From NCBI RefSeq assembly GCF_948329515.1, contig NZ_CAOJCN010000001.1, forward strand, positions 62,001 through 126,000: a DNA stretch of 64,000 nt. Direction: 5' to 3'. The position numbers were made by a program, and so were the translations under genes. Shown here one piece after another: positions 18,011 to 26,708 of the stretch. Each line of letters starts with the position of its first letter. The first letter of the stretch is position 1. The notes under the pieces are model-generated. The model was not told where the DNA came from. It saw nothing but the letters and a program-made list of their open reading frames with translations, and searched no databases. Origin of the DNA: Cohnella rhizoplanae (lineage in GTDB: Bacteria; Bacillota; Bacilli; Paenibacillales; Paenibacillaceae).

Positions 18011-18937
18011 ATGACAACCGAGCTATTGATCGCGGCCGGATCCATCGACCAGATCCGGTCGTACGCCGGCGCAGGCGCGAACGCCGTACTCATCGGCGAC
18101 TCCCGGTTCGGAGCGCGCCTGCCCGGATCGATCGCGGAGGCCGATCTGAAGGAAGCCGTCGCCTGCGCGCACGACCTAGGCGCCAGAGCTTATATCGCGG
18201 CGGGCAAGCTGCTGCGCAACCACGAGCTGCCCGCGCTGCCGGGCTACCTGCGCGCGGCCGCAGAGGCGGGAGCGGATGCCGTAACGTTTGGCGATCCGGC
18301 CGTCTGGATGGCCGTCCGCGACGCTGCGCCGGCCATGGCAATGCACTGGAACGTCGAGATGACGGGTACGAATTCGGCGGCAGCGGCGTTCTGGTCGAGA
18401 CGCGGCGTGTCCCGCGCCGTCCTGGCACGCGAATTGAACGGCGAAGAGATCGCGGACTTCAAGCGCAGCGGCACGATCGAAGTGCAGGTCCAGGTACACG
18501 GCATGACGAATATCTATCATTCCCAGCGCAATCTGCTGCAGAGTTACATGGACTATCTGGGCCGAGAGGCGAGCCTGGTCGATCTGGGGCCGAGCGAAGG
18601 CCGGTTCTTGATCGAGGCGGAGCGTCCCGACGAGCGCCTGCCCGTCTATGAGGACGACAACGGCACGCATGTGATGAGCGCGGACGACATCTGTCTGCTC
18701 GAGGCGCTGCCGGAACTGCTGGAAGCGGGCGTCGACAGCTTGTACATCGAGCCGCTGCTGAAGTCCGAAGCCTATAATGTCGCCGCGATTCGCAGTTATC
18801 GGCGAGCGATCGATGCCTGGCATCGCGACCCAGGCGCATACGAGTTCGACGAGGAATGGCTGGCGCCCATCCGCGCGCTGCAGGATCCCGGACGCGAGCT
18901 CAGCTTCGGATTTTTGTATAAGGAACAAGTTTACTAA
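18011..18937 (+). CDS. yrrN: U32 peptidase-family protein YrrN (TrhP1-like)
   Basis: A 308-residue TIM-barrel-like protein of the U32 family (AAGSIDQIRSYAGAGANAVLIGD). The ATG at 18011 lies six bases after GAGGTG; an in-frame TTG at 17993 is less likely. U32 proteins were first called peptidases, but in B. subtilis the YrrN/YrrO pair is needed for prephenate-dependent 5-hydroxyuridine formation at tRNA wobble position 34. This copy lacks the clustered cysteines seen in the next gene, as expected for the non-cluster subunit. The stop overlaps the ATG at 18937 by one base. Confidence 0.92.
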   Translation: MTTELLIAAGSIDQIRSYAGAGANAVLIGDSRFGARLPGSIAEADLKEAVACAHDLGARAYIAAGKLLRNHELPALPGYLRAAAEAGADAVTFGDPAVWMAVRDAAPAMAMHWNVEMTGTNSAAAAFWSRRGVSRAVLARELNGEEIADFKRSGTIEVQVQVHGMTNIYHSQRNLLQSYMDYLGREASLVDLGPSEGRFLIEAERPDERLPVYEDDNGTHVMSADDICLLEALPELLEAGVDSLYIEPLLKSEAYNVAAIRSYRRAIDAWHRDPGAYEFDEEWLAPIRALQDPGRELSFGFLYKEQVY

Positions 18938-18951
18938 TGGAGGTGTTGACG

Positions 18952-20223
18952 ATGAACGGCACTGCCGTCCATGCCGCCGAAGCCGCCGCAGGGAACGGGC
19001 GCCGGTACCGGCTCGACCGGCCCGAGCTGCTCGCCCCCGCCGGCAATCTGGAGAAGCTGAAGTTCGCCGTCCACTACGGCGCGGACGCCGTCTACATCGG
19101 CGGACAGAGCTACGGCCTGCGCTCCAACGCGGACAACTTTAGCTTCGAGGAGATGCGCGAGGGCGTCGAATTTGCCGCCCGTTACGGCGCCAAGGTTTTC
19201 GTAGCGACCAATATTTATGCCCACCAGGAGGATCTCCCGGGCATCGCCGACTATTTGAAGCAGCTTGAAGCCGCCGGCATCGCGGCCATCATCACGGCCG
19301 ACCCGGCCATCGTCGAGACGGCCATGCAGCACGCGCCGGGACTAGAAGTTCATCTAAGCACGCAGCAGTCGACCATGAACTGGCAAGCCGTGAGGTTCTG
19401 GAAGGAAGTCGGATTGCCCCGCGTGGTGCTCGCGAGAGAGACGTCCATGGAGGAGATCCGCGAGATCAAGTCCCATGTCGACCTCGAGCTCGAGGTGTTC
19501 ATTCACGGCGCGATGTGCTCTTCGGTGTCGGGGCGGTGCGTGCTATCCAATCATTTCACCGACCGGGATTCGAACCGGGGCGGCTGCTGCCAGTCCTGCC
19601 GCTGGAAGTACGACCTGCACCAGGAGCAAGGACCGATCGGCGATCCGGGGGACAACATGTTCACGATGGGCAGCAAGGACCTTTGCATGATCCGGCATAT
19701 TCCCGATCTGATCGAAGCGGGCGTGGATAGCTTCAAGATCGAGGGACGGATGAAGAGCATCCACTACGTCGCCTCTGTCGTCGGCGCTTACCGCCAGGCG
19801 ATCGACGCGTACATGGCGGATCCGGCGGGCTACGAACTGCAACCGGCCTGGGAGGAAGAGATCGGCAAGGCGGCCAACCGGCCGCTGAATACCGGCTTTT
19901 TCTACAGCACGCCGGGAGCGTCGGAGCATATCTACGAGCCGGAGGAGAAGCCTGCGCCCTACGACTTCGCTGCCATCGTTCGCGAGTACGATCCCGCGAC
20001 CGGCATCGCGGTCGTCGAGCAGCGCAGCCCCTTCAGGCCGGGAACCGAGGTCGAGTTCGTCGGCCCGGGCGGAAGGAGCTTCAAGCAAGTCGCGGGGCCC
20101 CTCTCGGATACGGACGGCGCGGCCGTCGACGTAGCCAGACACCCGCTCCAATTGATCCGCATCCGCACGGTCGAGCCCGTCGCGCCGCTCGATATGATGC
20201 GAAAAAAGATCGGTTCTGTCTGA
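18952..20223 (+). CDS. yrrO: U32 peptidase-family protein YrrO (TrhP2-like)
   Basis: A 423-residue U32 protein: an N-terminal barrel starting LLAPAGNLEKLKFAVHYGAD, the U32 signature EVFIHGAMCSSVSGRCVLSN, and a following GGCCQSC; these cysteines probably hold an Fe-S cluster. A C-terminal beta-barrel (about 330-420) is likely for tRNA binding. The ATG at 18952 is seven bases after GGAGGT; an in-frame ATG at 18937 overlaps the yrrN stop but has no site. With YrrN it should hydroxylate tRNA U34 in a prephenate-dependent route, by analogy with TrhP. Confidence 0.93.
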   Translation: MNGTAVHAAEAAAGNGRRYRLDRPELLAPAGNLEKLKFAVHYGADAVYIGGQSYGLRSNADNFSFEEMREGVEFAARYGAKVFVATNIYAHQEDLPGIADYLKQLEAAGIAAIITADPAIVETAMQHAPGLEVHLSTQQSTMNWQAVRFWKEVGLPRVVLARETSMEEIREIKSHVDLELEVFIHGAMCSSVSGRCVLSNHFTDRDSNRGGCCQSCRWKYDLHQEQGPIGDPGDNMFTMGSKDLCMIRHIPDLIEAGVDSFKIEGRMKSIHYVASVVGAYRQAIDAYMADPAGYELQPAWEEEIGKAANRPLNTGFFYSTPGASEHIYEPEEKPAPYDFAAIVREYDPATGIAVVEQRSPFRPGTEVEFVGPGGRSFKQVAGPLSDTDGAAVDVARHPLQLIRIRTVEPVAPLDMMRKKIGSV

Positions 20224-20292
20224 TTTTTCGACAAAAATAAATAGTTTGGACTAGAAATCGTTTCAAAAGGATATTAAATGTGCTTGTCGAAT

Positions 20293-20320
20293 TAACACTG
20301 ATAGTGCAGATGGCCGATAT
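20293..20320 (+). promoter_or_regulatory. SigD-type (sigma-28) promoter of the chemoreceptor gene
   Basis: The -10 GCCGATAT at 20313-20320 is an exact match to the B. subtilis SigD consensus. The -35 TAAC (20293-20296) differs from TAAA by one base, with 16 bp between. SigD drives flagellar, chemotaxis and autolysin genes, so a chemoreceptor is the expected target. Confidence 0.82.
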
Positions 20321-20326
20321 ATAATC

Positions 20327-20486
20327 GGAGATGATTCTGCGCCGTCGGATGTTCGGCAAGCTTTTTTGTTTGGCCAGCATCCGCATGGCGCGCGGTAACG
20401 GGGAACCCCGTCCGGGATCCGAAGCGCCCAAGGGCGCCGGCTCGGCAGCAAAGGGTCATTTAACTAAGTCTCGGAGGGTGTGTCAA
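20327..20486 (+). promoter_or_regulatory. Structured 160-base leader of the chemoreceptor mRNA
   Basis: The leader holds several helices: GGATG (20347) with CATCC (20378) enclosing a T-rich loop, CGGGG-AA-CCCCG (20399-20410), and GCGCC-CAAG-GGCGC (20424-20437). GCGCC also occurs at 20339 and GGCGC at 20387, so alternative pairings exist. The ribosome site GGAGGG lies at the 3' end. I could not match it to a known riboswitch class, including both cyclic di-GMP classes. Confidence 0.45.
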
Positions 20487-22616
20487 ATGAAGCAAAGTTG
20501 GCGCGATCGTGTCAAGTCGGTGGAATGGAAGCAAGGAGCCGGCTCGCTTGGGGGATACGCGAAGAAATTCGGAAGGCAGCTTAAGGACACGAAGCTGGAG
20601 AGCCCGATTCGTTCTGTCGGCGTGAAGCTGTTCATTCTTGTATTCTGCGGGATCCTGCTATGCGTCGTGTCGCTAGGACTATTCTCCTATTCTAAGTCCA
20701 GGTCCGTTATCGAAAGCAAAGTATCCGAATCCAGCATGGAGACGGCCAATCAAGTATCCGGGCGGATGGACCTGCTTCTCACCGGTTACGAACGCAAATC
20801 GATGGAGTTCTTGTCCGATTCGGAGTTCATCTCACAACTGAGTCTGGCGATCGCGTCCACGGACGACTTCGAACGCTTCGACAATCAGCGGACGGTCAAC
20901 ACGAAGCTGTCGAACGTGATGATCTCGGACAATACTATCGCCGGCATCTTCCTGATGCCCACGGACCCGGAGATGGACATCATAGGCGCCGCCAACTCGG
21001 GCTTGCCTGACATGAAAGAGAGCCCGCCCGCATTCGTCGACACGATGAAGCAAGCGGCCGGCAAGGTCGTATGGGTGCCGACGATGCAGAAAGGCGTCTC
21101 CGGCAAGCAGACGACGCCGACGATCGCCGTCGGGCGCGCGCTTATGAACGTCAACGCGGAAAATCCGTACCTGCTCGTGATAGAGCTGAATGTCAAGGCG
21201 CTGCAGGATATGCTGGAAAACGTTAGCTTCGGTAAAGGCAGCGAGACCTACATCGTCGCGCCTGACGGTACGATCGTTTACGCGGCAGACCCGGCTCTCA
21301 TGGGTACGAAGTACGAGAAAAAGCTGCCTGGCGAGAGCGGCAAGGTCAAGTTCAAGTCCAACGGCCACGAGCAGCTGTCCGTCGGATCCGCGTCGACCGG
21401 TACGAGCGGCTGGATGGTCGTCGGCAATATCCCGACCTCCTCGCTCGTCGAGGACGCGAAGGTCATCCGCAACCTGACGTTCCTCATGTGCGGTCTGTCC
21501 GTGCTCATCGCGGCGCTCATCGGTTTGTTCATCATGTGGACCGTCGGCAAGCCGCTCGGCCAGCTGCGCCATCTGATGAACGAGGGCGAGCGCGGCAACT
21601 TGACGGTGCGCAGCTCGATCCGTCAGAGAGACGAGATCGGTCAAGTGTCCGACAGCTTCAACCGGATGATGGAGCGCATCACGGAACTCGTGCGGCAGAC
21701 CAACCAATCCGCCCAGGAGGTGCTGGAGACGGCCAGCTCGCTTACGCTCGCCTCTACCAAGACGGCTTCCGCGGCCAAGGAGATCGCCGTCGCGACCGAA
21801 GAGATCGCGGGCGGCGCGACCAACCTGGCCGTCGAGTCCGAGCGCGGCAGCGAGATGACGAGCCAGATCGGCGACAGGGTGGTATCGGTCATCGACTCCA
21901 ACACGGAGATGGGCAAGTCGGCGTACGAGGTCGAGGAAGCCGGCCGCAGGGGTACGCAGTACATGGCCGGATTAATGGAGAAGACCGGACATACCGAAGA
22001 AATGACGCGCTCGATGGTCGAGAAGGTGGACAAGCTCAAGGAAAGCACGGGCTCGATCAGCAAGATCCTCGACGTGCTCGGCAACATGACGAAGCAGACC
22101 AACATTCTGTCGCTCAACGCGACGATCGAGGCGGCGCGCGCAGGCGCGGCCGGCAGGGGCTTCATGGTGGTCGCCGACGAGATTCGCAAGCTTGCCGACC
22201 AGTCCCGCCAATCGATCGGCGTCGTCGGCGAGATCGTCGACCGGATCGGACAAGAGATCGACGAGACGGTGACGGTCCTCTCCGACGCATACCCGCTGTT
22301 CAAGGAGCAGATCGAAGCCGTCCGCGACGCCAACAAGATTTTCGAAAACGTGCAGTCGCATATGGGCGACTTCAATCAGCGTCTGCACGCTGCCACGGCG
22401 TCCGTATCCCAGCTCGAGCTTGCTCAGGAGACGCTGACGCTTACGATGACCAACGTCAGCGCCGTCGCCCAGCAATCGTCCGCGACGAGCGAGCAGGTTG
22501 CGTCGCTGAGCAACGAACAGCTCGGCATCAGCGACGGCCTCGTCCAGCTCTCCAACAAGCTGGAGGCGGTATCTCAGCAGCTGCGGCAGTCGTTGTCCCA
22601 ATTTACGGTCGCCTGA
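20487..22616 (+). CDS. Methyl-accepting chemotaxis protein
   Basis: A 709-residue transmembrane receptor. TM1 is at about 45-65, an extracellular Cache sensor at about 66-325 (TYIVAPDGTIVYAADPALMG), TM2 at about 330-353, HAMP at about 354-406, then a long coiled-coil signalling domain. The hairpin tip reads MTKQTNILSLNATIEAARAG, the canonical CheA/CheW contact. The ATG follows GGAGGGTG; an open frame upstream to 20331 is leader RNA and not coding. It controls swimming through CheA. No pentapeptide receptor tail is seen. The ligand is unknown; Cache domains usually bind amino or organic acids. Confidence 0.96.
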   Translation: MKQSWRDRVKSVEWKQGAGSLGGYAKKFGRQLKDTKLESPIRSVGVKLFILVFCGILLCVVSLGLFSYSKSRSVIESKVSESSMETANQVSGRMDLLLTGYERKSMEFLSDSEFISQLSLAIASTDDFERFDNQRTVNTKLSNVMISDNTIAGIFLMPTDPEMDIIGAANSGLPDMKESPPAFVDTMKQAAGKVVWVPTMQKGVSGKQTTPTIAVGRALMNVNAENPYLLVIELNVKALQDMLENVSFGKGSETYIVAPDGTIVYAADPALMGTKYEKKLPGESGKVKFKSNGHEQLSVGSASTGTSGWMVVGNIPTSSLVEDAKVIRNLTFLMCGLSVLIAALIGLFIMWTVGKPLGQLRHLMNEGERGNLTVRSSIRQRDEIGQVSDSFNRMMERITELVRQTNQSAQEVLETASSLTLASTKTASAAKEIAVATEEIAGGATNLAVESERGSEMTSQIGDRVVSVIDSNTEMGKSAYEVEEAGRRGTQYMAGLMEKTGHTEEMTRSMVEKVDKLKESTGSISKILDVLGNMTKQTNILSLNATIEAARAGAAGRGFMVVADEIRKLADQSRQSIGVVGEIVDRIGQEIDETVTVLSDAYPLFKEQIEAVRDANKIFENVQSHMGDFNQRLHAATASVSQLELAQETLTLTMTNVSAVAQQSSATSEQVASLSNEQLGISDGLVQLSNKLEAVSQQLRQSLSQFTVA

Positions 22617-22635
22617 GACATTTCATGCTAAACCG

Positions 22636-22673
22636 TTCACGTTTTGGCGAGACGCGGATTATAATTATTTTAT
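22636..22673 (+). promoter_or_regulatory. Promoter with overlapping PerR/Fur-type box
   Basis: TTCACG (22636-22641) and TATAAT (22660-22665), 18 bp apart, form a plausible SigA promoter. The -10 lies inside TTATAATTATTTTAT (22659-22673), which matches the 15-bp PerR box TTATAATNATTATAA at all but two defined positions. Binding there would block RNA polymerase. In B. subtilis the homologous ATPase gene pfeT/zosA is a PerR target. Confidence 0.7.
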
Positions 22674-22698
22674 ACTAAACAGCATAACTCGATTTTTA

Positions 22699-22730
22699 GA
22701 ATGCTGCTCCCGTTCGCGGGGGCAGCATTC
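22699..22730 (+). promoter_or_regulatory. Strong 14-bp UUCG-type hairpin before the metal ATPase gene
   Basis: GAATGCTGCTCCCG (22699-22712) pairs fully (one G-T wobble) with 22717-22730 around a TTCG tetraloop. No T-run follows directly (GGCATTTTAC), so it is a poor terminator. It may end the chemoreceptor transcript or lie in the ATPase leader as a stabilising or attenuating element. Confidence 0.6.
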
Positions 22731-22793
22731 GGCATTTTACGGACGCCAATAGTGTCTCTCATTCCCAATGGAACTCCGAGGAGGGGGATCGGC

Positions 22794-24734
22794 ATGAAAA
22801 CCGACGGCGTAAATATGGCTCGGCGCAAGGCGCGTACCCGTATCGGAATGCCGACGACCGCGTTGGAGATGCCGCGGTTAAACGGCGAAGGCTTCTGCGC
22901 GCTCGCATGCGGCCTGCTGCTGGCGGCAGCCTGGTCGCTGGAGTCCGGCGCAGCACGCTCGCCATGGACGGCGGCGCTCTACACAGCCGCCTATCTCGTC
23001 GGCGGCTGGCGCCAGGCAAGGGAGGGGGTCCGGTCCCTGCTGGCGCGCTATCTTGACGTCAATCTGCTCATGATCGCCGCGGCGATCGGCGCAGCCTGCA
23101 TCGGTTATTGGCGCGAGGGAGCGGTGCTCATTTTTATCTTCTCGCTCAGCGGGACGCTCGAGGCATACGCCACGGACCGCAGCAGGCGGGAGATAGGCTC
23201 GCTCTTGCGGATGAAGCCGGAGACTGCGCTTCGCTGGACGAACGGCGCGGAGACCCTGGTTCCGGCGGATACGCTGACAATCGGCGACACCTTGCTCGTG
23301 AAGCCCGGCGGGCGGATACCGGCGGACGGTGTCGTGACGGAGGGCGCCTCCTACGTGAACGAAGCCGCGATCACGGGCGAGTCGATGCCGGTAGACAAAA
23401 AAGCCGGAGATGAAGTATTCGCGGGCACGATCAACGGGCAAGGCGCACTCTTCGTGCAGGTGACGCACCCCGGGGATTCGACGTTATTCGCCCGCATCGT
23501 GAAGCTCGTGCAGGAGGCGGAGGCGGAGAAGCCGGCGTCCCAGCGATTCATGGAAAGCTTCGAGCGGCTGTATGCCGCCTCCGTGCTCGCGCTGTCGGCG
23601 CTGCTGGCTGGGCTCCTTCCTCCGCTGCTCGGCTGGACGTGGAGCGACGCGTTGTATAAGGCGATGGTATTCCTCGTCGTCGCTTCCCCGTGCGCGCTTG
23701 TCGCCTCGATCATGCCGGCCGTGCTGTCGGCCATTTCCGCAGGCGCGCGCAGGGGCATTTTGTTCAAGGGCGGGGCCCATCTCGAAGCGCTCGGGCGCGT
23801 CCGCGTGATCGCCTTCGACAAGACCGGAACGTTGACGACGGGAAGACCGGACGTGACCGATGTTATACCGCTGCGCGATGCGGACGCGCTGGAGCTGATC
23901 GGGATCGCCGCGGCGCTGGAGCAGTATTCCGAGCATCCGTTCGCAAGGGCTGTCGTCAGGCATGCGGCAGGGCTGGGCATCAAGCCCGGCAGGGTAACGG
24001 GATTCGTCTCGGAGACCGGCATCGGCGTGAGGGCCGGCGTCGAAGGAACGATGTGGCGTCTGGGCAAGCCTGATGCGATGTCGGCGGGCGGGGATGCGCC
24101 GGATGGGCGGGAGACGGTCAGGCGGTTGGAGCGCGAAGGCAAGACGGTCGTCATGCTGACCGGCGAGAATGGCGCGTGCGGCCTCATCGCGCTGCGGGAT
24201 CAGGTGCGGCCGGAGGCGGCTGCAACGATCGGGCGGCTGGCCGCAATGGGCGTGCGCGCTGCCATACTCACGGGGGACAGCCGGGTCACGGCGGAAGCGG
24301 TCGCGAGAGAGGCGGGCATCGAGCCCGGTCTCGTATTCGCAGGGCTGCTGCCGGAGGATAAGGTGCGGCAGGTGAAGGCGCTGCGGGACAAATACGGTAC
24401 AGCGGCAATGGTCGGGGACGGCGTAAACGACGCGCCTGCGCTGGCCGCTGCCGCCGTGGGCATCGCGATGGGCGCGGCAGGCAGCGATGCGGCGCTGGAA
24501 TCGGCGGACGTCGTGCTGCTGACAGACGAGCTGGACCGGATCGCGGACGCCGTAAGCCTGGGGCGCCGCACGGGACGCATCGCGAAGCAGAACGTCGTGT
24601 TCGCGCTGGGCGTCATCCTGGCGCTGATCGGCGCCAACTTCGCGACGGGCATTGCGCTGCCGCTCGGCGTCGTCGGCCATGAGGGCAGCACGATCCTGGT
24701 CATTCTGAACGGCCTGCGGATGCTCCGCTGGTAG
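22794..24734 (+). CDS. P1B-4 heavy-metal-translocating ATPase (PfeT/ZosA type)
   Basis: A 646-residue P-type ATPase exporting a transition metal. It has no N-terminal metal-binding (HMA) domain. Motifs: actuator ITGES (about 192-196), SPC in the transport helix (about 298-300) where copper and cadmium pumps have CPC, phosphorylated Asp342 in DKTGTLTTG, SEHPFARAVV in the nucleotide domain and GDGVNDAPAL. SPC defines the P1B-4 group, which in Bacillus and Listeria (PfeT, FrvA) exports Fe(II) and in cyanobacteria cobalt. The start ATG follows GAGGAGG. The PerR-type box upstream supports iron efflux linked to peroxide stress. Confidence 0.93.
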   Translation: MKTDGVNMARRKARTRIGMPTTALEMPRLNGEGFCALACGLLLAAAWSLESGAARSPWTAALYTAAYLVGGWRQAREGVRSLLARYLDVNLLMIAAAIGAACIGYWREGAVLIFIFSLSGTLEAYATDRSRREIGSLLRMKPETALRWTNGAETLVPADTLTIGDTLLVKPGGRIPADGVVTEGASYVNEAAITGESMPVDKKAGDEVFAGTINGQGALFVQVTHPGDSTLFARIVKLVQEAEAEKPASQRFMESFERLYAASVLALSALLAGLLPPLLGWTWSDALYKAMVFLVVASPCALVASIMPAVLSAISAGARRGILFKGGAHLEALGRVRVIAFDKTGTLTTGRPDVTDVIPLRDADALELIGIAAALEQYSEHPFARAVVRHAAGLGIKPGRVTGFVSETGIGVRAGVEGTMWRLGKPDAMSAGGDAPDGRETVRRLEREGKTVVMLTGENGACGLIALRDQVRPEAAATIGRLAAMGVRAAILTGDSRVTAEAVAREAGIEPGLVFAGLLPEDKVRQVKALRDKYGTAAMVGDGVNDAPALAAAAVGIAMGAAGSDAALESADVVLLTDELDRIADAVSLGRRTGRIAKQNVVFALGVILALIGANFATGIALPLGVVGHEGSTILVILNGLRMLRW

Positions 24735-24863
24735 CGACGGTAATTACCAGCCGTTCGTTTCATTCGAAGTCTGCTAGATTCGCGCTTCGGTCCGCATCCC
24801 CTTTATAACTTCCCGCCAAGCTGGCAACAATGAGAATAATAGAGCGGAAGGTAGGGATGGCCG

Positions 24864-26708
24864 TTGAGCGGACTGGTGCCGGCGCGGATATTCAAGATTA
24901 TGATCGTGCTGGCCGCCGCCTTCGGCGTAGCGGAGGCGAGGCTGGCCTGGGTGCAGCTGGGCGGGGGCGGCGGCCGGACGGAAGGCGCGGTAGCGGGCCT
25001 CTCCCAGCAGGCTTATATGCAGCATTCGGACCCGCTCGAGCTTGACGGCGGACGCGGGCAGTTCACGGATCGCGAAGGGCTGCCGCTGACGGGCAGGACG
25101 GTTCGCGTCCTCGCTGCCTATCCGACGGGCGGCATGCCCCGGGGGACGGACGGCAGGCTGCGGGCGCTCGCGGAGACGCTCGGGGCTCGCCCCGAGCAGG
25201 TCGCCGGCTGGCTGGACGGCATACGCGAGCCGCTCGTGTGGAGAAAGGGGCGCAGCGGACCGGCCGTCGCGCTGACCGAAGCGCAGGAAAAGCGGATCGG
25301 CGAGCTGGAGCTGACCGGCGTCGCCGTGGTGCCTTACGTCGAGCGATACAGGAATCCTGCCGAGAGCGGCATGAACGCGCTGCATGCGATCGGGTACACG
25401 GCGCAGGATCCGTCGCGCATGGTGAAGCTGTACAGCAAGGAGTTGGCCAAAGGCAAGGCTAAGACTTCGGACCCGATCGGAGAGGCCGGACTGGAACTGT
25501 CGCTTGACCGGCTCCTGAGGGGCGTCGGGGGCACCTTCGCGGTCGCGACTACCGACGGCGCGAGGCGGCCGCTCGCGGGCATCGGCATCCGCATCTCGGG
25601 TCCTGCCAATCCGCATTACCCGCTGCAGGTGCGGACCACGATCGACTCGCGGGTGCAGCAGGCGGCCGAAGCCGTCCTGAAGAAGCATGGGATCAAGGAA
25701 GGCGCAGTCGTCATTCTGGACGCGGACAGCGCGGATATTCTCGGCATGGTATCGCTGCCTGCATTCGATCCGTCCAAGATCGGCGCAGCCGGCACCGACT
25801 CGCGCAATCATGCGTTGATCGCCGTCCCGCCGGGTTCTATCTTCAAGACGGTCACGCTTGCGGCGGCGCTCGAGGCAGGCGTCACGACGCTGGACGAGAT
25901 CTTTCGCTGCATCGGGACGTACGGCAGATACGGCCTGAACTGCTGGCTGCACGGCGGCCATGGCGTGCTCACCGTCAAGGAGGCGTACGCGGAGTCGTGC
26001 AACGTCGTCTTTGCCGCGCTCGCGGAGCGGCTCGATCCCGCGGTCTTGGCGGAGACGGCGGACAAGCTGGGCCTCGGCCGGCAGATCGGCTGGCAAACCG
26101 CGTCGTTCGTCGACGGCAAGCCGCTGCGCCTGCTGGCAGAGGAACAGCCCGGGGCGGTATTCGCCTCGCCGGACGCGGGCAAGGACGGCGGCGTGCGCAC
26201 AGGGACGGGCATCGGCCAGCGCGACGTGCGGGTGACGCCGCTGCAGGCGGCCAATCTGGCCGTGACCCTGCTGCACGGCGGGCGCGTTCAGTCCCCGCGG
26301 ATCGCGCGGGAGATCCGCTATGCGGACGGCGGGCTGCTCGCGAGCATGCCTGAGCGCGGCGCGCCGAGCGAGTTCGGCAGCATCAAGCCGGCTACGGCGG
26401 CCGCGCTGCGCGAGGCGATGCGCGCCGTGGTCACGGAAGGCACGGCCGGGCATGCGCTAGGGGCAAACGAATGGCCGCTCGCGGGCAAGTCCGGCACGGC
26501 CGAGCTTGCCGGCAAGCGGCCGGCGTTGAACGAGCAATGGTTCATCGGATACGGGCCGGCCAAAGGCCGTCCCCGTTATGCGGTGTCCGTGCTGCTGGAA
26601 AACCGCAAGGCCGGCGCGCGCAATGCGGCGCCGGCCGTATTCGGCGACCTTATGGACGCGCTTCGTCTGATGGAGCAGGCGGAATCGGGCCCCCCGGTAC
26701 GGTCGTAG
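24864..26708 (+). CDS. pbpI: Class B penicillin-binding protein (PbpI/YrrR type)
   Basis: A 614-residue peptidoglycan transpeptidase. The N-terminal membrane anchor is at about 8-30, a dimerisation region at about 60-250, and the transpeptidase domain at about 255-610. The active site is complete: Ser325-x-x-Lys328 (PPGSIFKTV), Ser378-Cys-Asn380 and Lys542-Ser-Gly (AGKSGTAEL). The start is TTG with AGGGA six bases before. In B. subtilis yrrR/pbpI lies in the same region as yrrN-yrrO; here a chemoreceptor and a metal pump separate them. Its 3' end overlaps the convergent AI-2E gene by 59 bases. Confidence 0.93.
   Translation: MSGLVPARIFKIMIVLAAAFGVAEARLAWVQLGGGGGRTEGAVAGLSQQAYMQHSDPLELDGGRGQFTDREGLPLTGRTVRVLAAYPTGGMPRGTDGRLRALAETLGARPEQVAGWLDGIREPLVWRKGRSGPAVALTEAQEKRIGELELTGVAVVPYVERYRNPAESGMNALHAIGYTAQDPSRMVKLYSKELAKGKAKTSDPIGEAGLELSLDRLLRGVGGTFAVATTDGARRPLAGIGIRISGPANPHYPLQVRTTIDSRVQQAAEAVLKKHGIKEGAVVILDADSADILGMVSLPAFDPSKIGAAGTDSRNHALIAVPPGSIFKTVTLAAALEAGVTTLDEIFRCIGTYGRYGLNCWLHGGHGVLTVKEAYAESCNVVFAALAERLDPAVLAETADKLGLGRQIGWQTASFVDGKPLRLLAEEQPGAVFASPDAGKDGGVRTGTGIGQRDVRVTPLQAANLAVTLLHGGRVQSPRIAREIRYADGGLLASMPERGAPSEFGSIKPATAAALREAMRAVVTEGTAGHALGANEWPLAGKSGTAELAGKRPALNEQWFIGYGPAKGRPRYAVSVLLENRKAGARNAAPAVFGDLMDALRLMEQAESGPPVRS

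Noticed and set aside
20331..20486. In-frame upstream extension of the chemoreceptor gene
   Set aside because: It lacks a ribosome site, the sequence is structured leader downstream of a SigD promoter, and the family start with GGAGGG is at 20487.
20327..20486. Possible cyclic di-GMP (GEMM) or cyclic di-AMP riboswitch before the chemoreceptor
   Set aside because: Fragments such as GGTAAC and GGCAGCAAAGG look suggestive, but the conserved cores of both classes are absent, so only an unassigned leader is reported.
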